DNA of 30,485 bases from UBA4416 sp020846025 (GTDB lineage Bacteria > Bacteroidota > Bacteroidia > B-17B0 > Aurantibacillaceae). Made by a program: the position numbers and the translations under genes. The notes under the pieces were generated by a model. That model saw only the letters and a list, made by a program, of their open reading frames with translations, did not search any database and was not told the origin of the DNA. Shown one piece after another: positions 24,082-30,485 of the stretch. How positions within the stretch are numbered: the first letter of the stretch is position 1; every line of letters starts with the position of its first letter. The stretch covers positions 1 to 30,485 of the forward strand of contig CAUJDD010000101.1 of the NCBI GenBank assembly GCA_963169295.1. Reading direction: 5' to 3'.

Positions 24082-24726
24082 CTACTCTATTATTTCTACT
24101 TCAGCTAAAGGACTAAATAAATAAACGGTTCCAGAGCTTAATTCTGTACAACGGTAACGTTTACGTAATTTTTCACCTTTAATAAAAACACGTGAACCAT
24201 TAAATAAAAAATGAGAACGATAAGGTAATTTTTCTAATAAAACTAAATGCTCATTGCTATTTTGAGTATCATATAATTTTAAAGTACGCATTAATGTGGC
24301 GTCGCTACAACTTGCTGCTGCTGGATTTAATAAATATTTTCTAAGAGCATAAAGAACATCTAAGGGTAAATTTTCGGTAGTTAAAAATGGCAACATTAAT
24401 TCTCTAAAAGATTGTTTCCATTCTTCGCCATGTGGTGCAACCGTATTTTTATACTTATTGTAAGTTATCAAATGGGCTATCTCATGAATAAGCGTTACAA
24501 AAAAAGCATACTGATTTAAGTTATGATTAATTGTAATGGTATGATTTACATTCTTTCCATACATAGGCGGTGCGTAGTCGCCCAACTTGGTACTACGCTC
24601 TTTGGTGATTTTTAATTTAAAATCAAGTTGTATAATCCATTCTGCGATTTGCGAAACCGCAAATTCTGGGATATATTTTCTTAATATCTCCGAATTACGA
24701 TGAAATTGAAGTTCGCGTGGATTCAC
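24082..24726 (-). CDS. SprT-like zinc metalloprotein, GTG start
   Basis: 214 residues. A SprT-like domain occupies about 30-110, with the zinc motif HEIAHL at 81-86 and a third ligand in HGEEW (His99). SprT-like proteins resemble the protease part of SPRTN, which cuts DNA-protein crosslinks, but the bacterial role is poorly known. The C-terminal half (KGEKLRKRYRCTELSSGTVY) contains a beta-rich segment with one Cys rather than the four-Cys zinc ribbon of some relatives. The start is GTG at 24726, 8 bases after the gldB stop, so the two genes share a transcript. Association with gldB is positional only. Confidence 0.8.
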   Translation of the reverse strand: MNPRELQFHRNSEILRKYIPEFAVSQIAEWIIQLDFKLKITKERSTKLGDYAPPMYGKNVNHTITINHNLNQYAFFVTLIHEIAHLITYNKYKNTVAPHGEEWKQSFRELMLPFLTTENLPLDVLYALRKYLLNPAAASCSDATLMRTLKLYDTQNSNEHLVLLEKLPYRSHFLFNGSRVFIKGEKLRKRYRCTELSSGTVYLFSPLAEVEIIE

Positions 24727-24734
24727 AGTTTAAC

Positions 24735-25757
24735 TTAAGGTTTATATTTAGATTTTGACAAGATTTTTTGAGCATCCATTTCATTCATTAGTTCCTGAAA
24801 AGTTACATTTTCATTATTTTTCATATATGAAGCTACAATTTGTCGTCCAATCCACATCGCCACACGAGGCGGACATTCTTTACTTATAGCTCTTGTGAAA
24901 GGACCATCAGAAGTAAATTCAGAAATTAATTTCATATTATTATCATATAATTTATTATCCTTTACAAAAAATCCCCACAATTTATTTTCATATTTATCTA
25001 TATAGTTCATTTGAGCCGATGTATAACCCATTAATACAGAATCTTTAATATTGGGCATTAAGGCCTTACAGGTATAAAATATTTTACCATAAAAAATCAT
25101 GTGATTTAACAAATTATTAGTTGCCGATTGGTTATCAAATTGGGTAATTAACCAGCCTCTTACGGCATCAGATAAGATATGTTCTTTATTCATGGTTCGG
25201 GTTCTAAATTTTGGTAATTGCATCATCTCATAGTAAGGATTTTTTTGACCTAAATACATATCTAAGCCAACACCAATTGTAGAATCAACATACACAACAT
25301 TGTATTGAAATCCACTTATAAATGTTACAAATTGTTTTGGTACTGGTTGTGTAGGAAATAAAACTTTAAAACGTTTAAGTACCTCTGTCAGTTCTTTACC
25401 TAAGGCATCAATTTCACTGTCTGAATAAATCTTAGAAGCATCGTTATAAGTTGTCTTTATATCTTTATCATTAATAAATTTTAAAAGTGTCTGTGAATAT
25501 AATGAATCTACCACACCACCATTATTAACAATTGACGATACATAACGTAAATAAAAAGCACCGTATTTCTTTTCATATTCAGAAGTTTTGTTTGAAATAT
25601 TTGAGGTGGTAAGAACAAATACATCTTTATCTAAACGTTTAAATATAACTGGTTCTTGCTTCACATTTGAAACATCAATATCAAATCTGTTATTACCACA
25701 TGATGCAAAAAAATTAACGATAAATAGCAGTCCTAAAGCTTGTAATGTAAATTTCAT
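24735..25757 (-). CDS. gldB: Gliding motility lipoprotein GldB
   Basis: 340-residue lipoprotein. The signal peptide ends in a lipobox, NFFASC (Cys20), then GNNRFDIDVSNVK. The body matches GldB: FKRLDKDVF near residue 40, KKYGAFYLRYV, YNVVYVDSTIGVGLDMYLG, and a C-terminal region with KECPPRVAMWIGRQIVASY. The mid-protein resembles the zinc-less metzincin-like DUF2268 fold I associate with this family. GldB is needed for gliding in Flavobacterium but occurs widely in Bacteroidota, including non-gliders, so presence alone does not prove motility. It diverges from the outer-membrane barrel gene with 53 bases between starts. Neighbouring nadE recalls gene order seen in other Bacteroidota. Confidence 0.88.
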   Translation of the reverse strand: MKFTLQALGLLFIVNFFASCGNNRFDIDVSNVKQEPVIFKRLDKDVFVLTTSNISNKTSEYEKKYGAFYLRYVSSIVNNGGVVDSLYSQTLLKFINDKDIKTTYNDASKIYSDSEIDALGKELTEVLKRFKVLFPTQPVPKQFVTFISGFQYNVVYVDSTIGVGLDMYLGQKNPYYEMMQLPKFRTRTMNKEHILSDAVRGWLITQFDNQSATNNLLNHMIFYGKIFYTCKALMPNIKDSVLMGYTSAQMNYIDKYENKLWGFFVKDNKLYDNNMKLISEFTSDGPFTRAISKECPPRVAMWIGRQIVASYMKNNENVTFQELMNEMDAQKILSKSKYKP

Positions 25758-25810
25758 GTTAAAAAATATAGTATTTTTACAAGCAGTAAATTACTTAATA
25801 TAACCAGTTT

Positions 25811-26677
25811 ATGAAAAAGATTTTTATTTTATTTACAAGCATTGTATTGTTAGCTAATTACACATTTGCCCAAGATACAGATGATGATAAAAAATTTAGA
25901 TTAGGACTTAAAGTAGCCGCTCAACCTACTTGGTTTTCATCTAATGACGCCAACACTACTCGCTCTAAAACGGGCTTTGGTTTTGGTTTTGGCTTAGTAA
26001 CTGAATTTAGATTAGCTAAAACTGCTGCTTTAGTAACTGGTATAGGTGGTGATTTTGAAAATGGAAGTATTAGATATAAATATGACCCAACTAGTTTTGC
26101 GCCATACGATGTGCGTTATGTACTTAACAAATCAAATGAGCTACAAGAATTAAAAGATGGTATGCTTTCACCTGAGCTTAATCAAAGTGGATTTACTATG
26201 TATAATGGTATTACAGAGCGAAAAATTAAAACAACCTTTGTAACTATTCCTGTATTATTAAAAATGATGACTAAAGAAATTTCAGGATTTAAATACTTTG
26301 GTTTATTTGGTGCTGAAATTGGAGTTAGAGTAAAAGCTAGAGCAACAGATAAATACACAAACTCATCAACATCAACAGGATTTAATACATCAGGAGGTAC
26401 AAACTCAAACATTAATATAAATTCAGATGCTGCTTTAATTCCTATACGATTTGGCATGAATGTGGGATTAGGTGCAGAATATCGTTTATCGGGTTCAACA
26501 TCGGCATTTATTACTGTAAATTATTTTAGAGCTTTTACTAGTTTAATGCGCAGAGATTCAAAATATTTGGCTTATGATGCAACATACTATGCTTCTACCG
26601 ATCAATACACTTTCTTTAGAGTTAAACAAGGTTTATTTTTAAATGCTGTAAGAATCAATTTTGGTATTTTATTTTAG
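25811..26677 (+). CDS. Outer-membrane beta-barrel protein (PorT-like)
   Basis: 288 residues. A signal peptide (MKKIFILFTSIVLLANYTFAQ) is followed by repeated amphipathic strands with Gly- and aromatic-rich turns, such as FRLGLKVAAQPTWF, TGFGFGFGLVTEFRL and MNVGLGAEYRLSGSTSAFITVNY. It ends in a final strand with terminal Phe (RINFGILF), the usual mark for insertion by the Bam machinery. This is the eight-stranded OMP_b-brl_2 type that includes PorT, a T9SS component; similarity to PorT itself cannot be judged by eye. It diverges from gldB and precedes nadE by 11 bases. Confidence 0.75.
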   Translation: MKKIFILFTSIVLLANYTFAQDTDDDKKFRLGLKVAAQPTWFSSNDANTTRSKTGFGFGFGLVTEFRLAKTAALVTGIGGDFENGSIRYKYDPTSFAPYDVRYVLNKSNELQELKDGMLSPELNQSGFTMYNGITERKIKTTFVTIPVLLKMMTKEISGFKYFGLFGAEIGVRVKARATDKYTNSSTSTGFNTSGGTNSNININSDAALIPIRFGMNVGLGAEYRLSGSTSAFITVNYFRAFTSLMRRDSKYLAYDATYYASTDQYTFFRVKQGLFLNAVRINFGILF

Positions 26678-26688
26678 ATTATTGCACA

Positions 26689-27468
26689 ATGCAGCATCAA
26701 CAAATTATCCAACATATCACCACATGGTTAAAACAATACTCAATTAATTCAAATACCGAAGGTTTTGTGGTTGGAATTTCGGGAGGGATTGATTCAGCTC
26801 TTACCTCTACGCTTTGTGCACTTACTGGCAGACAAGTGATTTGTTTAAATATGCCTATTAAACAACATAAACCTGAGTACGATAGGAGTAATGAACATAT
26901 TAATTGGTTAAAAAAACATTTTAAAAATGTGAGTTCTTACGAGGTTAATCTTACCCCGATTTTTGAAAGTATGGAGCAAAACTTTGATAACTCTATTCAA
27001 GATTTTTTAACTATGGCCAATACCCGCTCCCGTTTAAGAATGACTACCTTATTTGCTTATGCTGGTCATTACAAAATGTTGGTTGCAGGCACAGGAAATA
27101 AAATCGAAGATTTTGGTATTGGTTTTTTTACCAAGTATGGCGATGGTGGTGTTGATATTAGCCCAATTGCTGATTTAATGAAATCTCAGGTTTATGAACT
27201 TTCTGCAAAGTTGGGTATTATATCATCTATTTTAAATGCTCGTCCTACCGATGGCTTATTTGCGGATGGTAGAACTGATGAAGACCAAATAGGTGCTAGC
27301 TATGATGAATTAGAATGGGCGATGAATTATGTTGAAGAAAATAAAGCAACCGAACTAAACGAAAGACAAAAAACAGTTTTACAAATTTACATAAATAGGA
27401 ACAAAGCTAATAAACATAAGATGGATCCGATTCCTGTATGCAAAATCCCTAAAGAATTTTTTAATTAG
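26689..27468 (+). CDS. nadE: Ammonia-dependent NAD+ synthetase
   Basis: 259-residue enzyme converting deamido-NAD+ to NAD+ with ATP and ammonia. The ATP pyrophosphatase loop is GISGGIDSALTSTL (SGGIDS at 31-36). Further landmarks are RMTTLFAYAG, GTGNKIEDFGIGFFTKYGDG, ADLMKSQVYELSAKLGI, and a C-terminal HKMDPIPVCK. There is no nitrilase domain, so it depends on free ammonia or a separate amidase. The start at 26689 lies 11 bases after the barrel gene. In several Bacteroidota nadE neighbours gldB, as here across the divergent promoter region. Confidence 0.93.
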   Translation: MQHQQIIQHITTWLKQYSINSNTEGFVVGISGGIDSALTSTLCALTGRQVICLNMPIKQHKPEYDRSNEHINWLKKHFKNVSSYEVNLTPIFESMEQNFDNSIQDFLTMANTRSRLRMTTLFAYAGHYKMLVAGTGNKIEDFGIGFFTKYGDGGVDISPIADLMKSQVYELSAKLGIISSILNARPTDGLFADGRTDEDQIGASYDELEWAMNYVEENKATELNERQKTVLQIYINRNKANKHKMDPIPVCKIPKEFFN

Positions 27469-27474
27469 TTACCT

Positions 27475-28323
27475 ATGAAAAAAAGTACACAACTCGATAA
27501 AGCACAACAGTTTCACGCATTACACCATAAGAACGAGTTGCTAGTACTAGCCAACATTTGGGATTCATTAGGTGCCATTTTACTCGAAAGCATGCAATTT
27601 CCAGCCATTGCAACAGCGAGTGCAGCTATTGCTTATACCAATGGAAAACTTGATGGAGAGCAAATTACATTTAAACACTTAACATCGATTCTTGATAATA
27701 TTGTAAAAAGTGTTGACTTGCCTGTTACTGCTGATATTGAAAGTGGATATGCACAATCGGAAAAAGAATTGGCAACTAACATAAAAGAATTGATAGAACT
27801 TGGAATTATAGGAATAAACATTGAAGACACAGATAAAAGTACAGGTCAATTATTACCAATTGAAGAACAATGTCGAAAAATATCACTGATAAAACAAGTA
27901 GCCGATGAAAAGGCTATTCCTTTATTTATAAATGCACGTACCGATGTGTTTATTCATGAAAATAACTTTGAATCATACATACATCAACTTGATGAAGCTA
28001 TCAAAAGAGGTTTAGCCTATAAAAAAGTAGGAGCTCATGGACTATTTCCTATTGCCATTAAGGATGAAAGTACCATTCAAAAACTAGTGAAAGAAGTTCA
28101 ATTGCCCTTAAATATCTTAACCATTCCTGGTATCCCAAACTTTAAGACCCTAAAAAAGATTGGAGTTTCGAGAATAAGTTTAGGACCATCATTCCTGAAA
28201 ATTGCCATAAAAGCAATGAAGAACTTGGCTATCAAGTTAAAAACAGAAGATGGATTAGAAGATATTTTGACTAATGAAATTACTAATGATTATTTAAAAA
28301 ATTTAATTCAAAAACATTACTAA
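27475..28323 (+). CDS. Isocitrate lyase/PEP mutase-family protein
   Basis: 282 residues with a TIM-barrel of the PEP mutase/isocitrate lyase superfamily. Recognisable parts are LVLANIWDSLGAILLES (27-30 NIWD), a magnesium-binding TADIESGY (Asp87, Glu89), INIEDTDK (Glu117, Asp118) and INARTDVF (Arg155). Members break or make C-C or P-C bonds of 2-oxo or carboxylate substrates (methylisocitrate, oxaloacetate, phosphonopyruvate). The Cys-containing KKCGH loop of isocitrate lyases is absent, so it is not a glyoxylate-cycle enzyme. It starts 6 bases after nadE and ends 5 bases before the AhpD-like gene, one transcript. The true substrate is unknown. Confidence 0.85.
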   Translation: MKKSTQLDKAQQFHALHHKNELLVLANIWDSLGAILLESMQFPAIATASAAIAYTNGKLDGEQITFKHLTSILDNIVKSVDLPVTADIESGYAQSEKELATNIKELIELGIIGINIEDTDKSTGQLLPIEEQCRKISLIKQVADEKAIPLFINARTDVFIHENNFESYIHQLDEAIKRGLAYKKVGAHGLFPIAIKDESTIQKLVKEVQLPLNILTIPGIPNFKTLKKIGVSRISLGPSFLKIAIKAMKNLAIKLKTEDGLEDILTNEITNDYLKNLIQKHY

Positions 28324-28328
28324 CAACT

Positions 28329-28769
28329 ATGGCAAATAGAATTTCAATTAAAGATATAGAGCCAGGTGCCTATAAAGCAATGATGGCACTCGAAAATTAT
28401 GCAAAAGATACCTCAGTCCCTACTCTATTAAAAGAACTTATAAAGATTAGAGCCTCGCAAATTAATAAATGCGCGTATTGTCTTGACATGCACACCGAAG
28501 ATGCTATTAAACTTGGTGAAGATCCAAGGAGAATCTATTTGCTATCGGCGTGGGAAGAATCACATTTATTTACAAACGAAGAGAAAGCTGTACTACAATT
28601 AACAGAAGAAGTAACTATGATTTCCGCACAAGGTGTAAGCGATAAAACTTATAATGAGGTTTTAAAATTTTATGAAGAGAAAACATTAGCTCAACTCATT
28701 ATGCTTATTATTGTTATAAATGCGTGGAACAGAATTGCAATATCTTGTAGATTGATTTATAAATCTTAA
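28329..28769 (+). CDS. Carboxymuconolactone decarboxylase/AhpD-like protein
   Basis: 146 residues, all helical. The redox centre is KCAYCLDMH (Cys48, Cys51, His55), the CxxC-x3-H motif of AhpD-like alkylhydroperoxidase proteins, which act as disulfide reductants or hydroperoxidases. The surrounding IKIRASQIN and the C-terminal VINAWNRIAIS helix are typical of the YciW/AhpD-like branch. The family also includes true decarboxylases that lack the Cys pair, so a redox role is favoured here. It is last in the barrel-nadE-PEP mutase-like series, with tight spacing. Confidence 0.88.
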   Translation: MANRISIKDIEPGAYKAMMALENYAKDTSVPTLLKELIKIRASQINKCAYCLDMHTEDAIKLGEDPRRIYLLSAWEESHLFTNEEKAVLQLTEEVTMISAQGVSDKTYNEVLKFYEEKTLAQLIMLIIVINAWNRIAISCRLIYKS

Positions 28770-28813
28770 TATGTTAGTTGTTCGACTTTCCTACTCAACT
28801 CACTTTTTTAGAT

Positions 28814-29104
28814 TTAGGTATCCAAATTTTTAAACCATTTTTTGGCTATCTCTCTCCTATGAGGACAACCAGGCCAACAACACGGACGCTTTTTCCCTTC
28901 CAAAACATCTTTGCCTAGTCGCTGAATATGCTCCATTCTTGTTTCCACCTTCTTTACAATTGTTGTCCAACAAATCCATTCATTACGTGCAAGTGGTGTT
29001 AACTTATTCCATTTTTCCAATAATACTTTGTTGGAAAGTAAAACCATTTTTATATCATCAGGAACAGTGTGCACAACACCTTCTTTAATTATTAAATTTT
29101 CCAA
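28814..29104 (-). CDS. YdeI/OmdA-like small protein
   Basis: 96 residues. It matches the YdeI/OmpD-associated (OmdA) C-terminal region: VPDDIKMVLLSNKVLLEKW, then ARNEWICWTTIVKKVETR and RPCCWPGCPHRREIAKKW. The N-terminal DUF1905-type barrel of two-domain relatives is missing, as in many short members. The CC-x3-C-x-H cluster might bind a metal. Relatives have been linked to envelope stress or bacteriocin tolerance, but the function is uncertain. The gene stands alone between the AhpD-like gene (convergent) and the ABC exporter. Confidence 0.75.
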   Translation of the reverse strand: MENLIIKEGVVHTVPDDIKMVLLSNKVLLEKWNKLTPLARNEWICWTTIVKKVETRMEHIQRLGKDVLEGKKRPCCWPGCPHRREIAKKWFKNLDT

Positions 29105-29216
29105 TATATTAAGACTTTAAACAAATTTAGTAAAAGTATTTTCTCTTTCAGTGTAAGCTCACTAAAAATGAATGATACAAAAAATAGGCTTATATATTGA
29201 TTTATAAACTAACTGA

Positions 29217-30485
29217 TTATGTTAATTCTATTATAGAATCTGCATTACGTAATGCCGAATCGCGATGACTAATAATGATGGTGGTTTTATCTTTCATGAT
29301 TCGTTTTAAATTATTTAAAATTAAATCTTCCGTTTCGACATCTACGGCAGATAAACAATCGTCAAAAATTAAAATTTGTGGTTTTGAAATAATGGCTCGA
29401 GCAATAGAAATTCGTTGTTTTTGCCCACCCGAAAGTGTTACACCTCTTTCTCCAACAACAGTATCAAAACCATCAGGAAAACTCATAATATTTTCATAAA
29501 CACCAGCATCTTTAGCTGCTTGTATAATTTCATCGTCGGTATATGAATCGTTAACCGAAAAAGCAATATTATTTTTTATGGTATCCGAAAATAAGAACAC
29601 CTCTTGGGGTACATATCCAATACTTCTTCGAAGTGTATGTATATCGTAATGCTGAATTGGCTTATCATCAATTAAGATATAGCCATTTGTAACATCATAT
29701 AATCGGGTAATTAAATTTGCGATGGTAGATTTTCCTGTTCCTACTTGTCCTTTTATTCCTAAGGTTTTACCCTTTTCAATTACAAAACTAAGGTTTGATA
29801 GAGCCTGAATACCACTATCTTCATACACAAAATTAACATCCCTAAATTCAATTTTACCATTAATGTTATGAGTAACAAGCGGTGTATTCATAATCTTAGA
29901 TGTAGTAGTTAGAAATTCATTAATGCGAGTTTGAGAGGCAGCTGCTCTTTGTATTAAAGAAGTTACCCAACCCAAAGAAGCAAAGGGCCAAGTTAATTTA
30001 TATACATAAAAAACAAATTCAGTTATATTACCTGGCTCAATAGTTTTATCAATTACCAAATGGCTACCAAACCAAACTGTTGCAATTACACTTATACCTA
30101 CCATTAACGTCATTACAGGATGAAAAAATGCTTCTATTAAGGTTAACCGAATATTCTGTTTTTTATAATCCTGACTTTTATTTTCTAAATCCTCAATATA
30201 ATATGACTCTCGTGCATAAGCTTTTATTATTCGAATTGCCGAAAATGTCTCTTGAACCATTGATGTAAGCTTAGAAAGTTCTTGTTGAACTATAGTTGAG
30301 CGCTTATTAATTTTATCAGAAACTTTATAAATAATAAAAGAAAGAAAAGGTAATGGCGCAAAAACTAATAAAGCTAAATGCCAATTTATTTTTATCATAA
30401 AAGCAACTACAATAATAACCGTTGCCAAGGTGTTAATAAGATACATGATTGCCGGGCCAGTGTACATACGTACTCTTCCTACATC
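29217..30485 (-). CDS. ABC exporter (fused permease-ATPase), N-terminus beyond window, short C-terminus
   Basis: The visible 423 residues cover the last part of the membrane domain and the full nucleotide-binding core of a half-size ABC exporter. The frame continues upstream of the first Met (DVGRVRMYTGPAIMY), so the gene runs past the right edge. Walker A is GQVGTGKST, the Q-loop YVPQE, the signature LSGGQKQRISIARA and the H-loop IIISHRD. Walker B is LIFDDCLSAVD: Asp stands where the catalytic Glu is expected, as in degenerate sites of heterodimeric exporters (TM287/288, YheI types). The protein ends at IIELT, about 30-50 residues earlier than usual. Substrate unknown; drugs or lipids are typical for the class. 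A partner gene may lie beyond the edge. Confidence 0.88.
   Translation of the reverse strand, partial: DVGRVRMYTGPAIMYLINTLATVIIVVAFMIKINWHLALLVFAPLPFLSFIIYKVSDKINKRSTIVQQELSKLTSMVQETFSAIRIIKAYARESYYIEDLENKSQDYKKQNIRLTLIEAFFHPVMTLMVGISVIATVWFGSHLVIDKTIEPGNITEFVFYVYKLTWPFASLGWVTSLIQRAAASQTRINEFLTTTSKIMNTPLVTHNINGKIEFRDVNFVYEDSGIQALSNLSFVIEKGKTLGIKGQVGTGKSTIANLITRLYDVTNGYILIDDKPIQHYDIHTLRRSIGYVPQEVFLFSDTIKNNIAFSVNDSYTDDEIIQAAKDAGVYENIMSFPDGFDTVVGERGVTLSGGQKQRISIARAIISKPQILIFDDCLSAVDVETEDLILNNLKRIMKDKTTIIISHRDSALRNADSIIELT

Noticed and set aside
1..30485. tRNA, rRNA, CRISPR arrays and prophage modules
   Set aside because: I looked through the spacers by eye and found no cloverleaf with a T-loop motif, no regularly spaced direct repeats and no phage structural genes.

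Overview
The window is about 30 kb of AT-rich chromosome from a member of the phylum Bacteroidota; I cannot support a lower rank. Lineage evidence is a type IX secretion (T9SS) C-terminal sorting domain of type A, a type B (CHU_C) domain, gliding lipoprotein GldB, a periplasmic-propeller (Reg_prop/Y_Y_Y) sensor, several Bacteroidota-type -7 boxes (TAnnTTTG), and neighbourhoods such as pyrE opposite a Nudix gene. Gene density is high, mostly housekeeping with small accessory patches. I see no tRNA, rRNA, CRISPR array or prophage, and no gene-free stretch over about 300 bases.

Layout. 1-460: edge of an IS3-type element that interrupts the last part of a T9SS-secreted protein gene, then a repeat-like spacer with hairpins. 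461-2902 (minus): acyl-CoA reductase, a tiny bare type B sorting-domain protein and an ABC ATPase. 2961-3311 (plus): a two-cluster ferredoxin diverging from the reductase. 3357-7146 (minus): two tandem POT peptide transporters and a membrane-anchored thioredoxin-like protein. 7298-9854 (minus): cold-shock protein and a secreted reprolysin-like metalloprotease. 10033-10263 (plus): a small exported Cys/Lys-rich protein. 10343-14913 (minus): queA, dihydrolipoamide dehydrogenase, a LacI-type regulator with a striking inverted repeat at its promoter, and a Nudix hydrolase. 14958-16014 (plus): pyrE and an SRPBCC protein. 16020-16682 (minus): queuosine precursor transporter.

16761-21975 (plus) is the most unusual region. 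A 1094-residue sensor (propellers, Y_Y_Y, one membrane span, coiled coil, SpoIIE/PP2C phosphatase) is followed by a three-gene operon: lipoprotein, SiaB-like kinase and SiaC-like phosphoprotein. Together they resemble the SiaA-SiaB-SiaC partner switch of Pseudomonas, but with a large periplasmic sensor built into the phosphatase, an extra lipoprotein and no diguanylate cyclase next door. A sigma-54-like -24/-12 element lies just ahead of the operon.

22091-24055 (plus): class I aldolase and accD. 24082-25757 (minus): gldB and a SprT-like protein. 25811-28769 (plus): outer-membrane barrel protein, nadE, a PEP mutase/isocitrate lyase-like enzyme and an AhpD-like protein. 28814-29104 (minus): YdeI/OmdA-like protein. 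29217-30485 (minus): an ABC exporter cut by the window edge, with a short C-terminus and a non-canonical Walker B motif.
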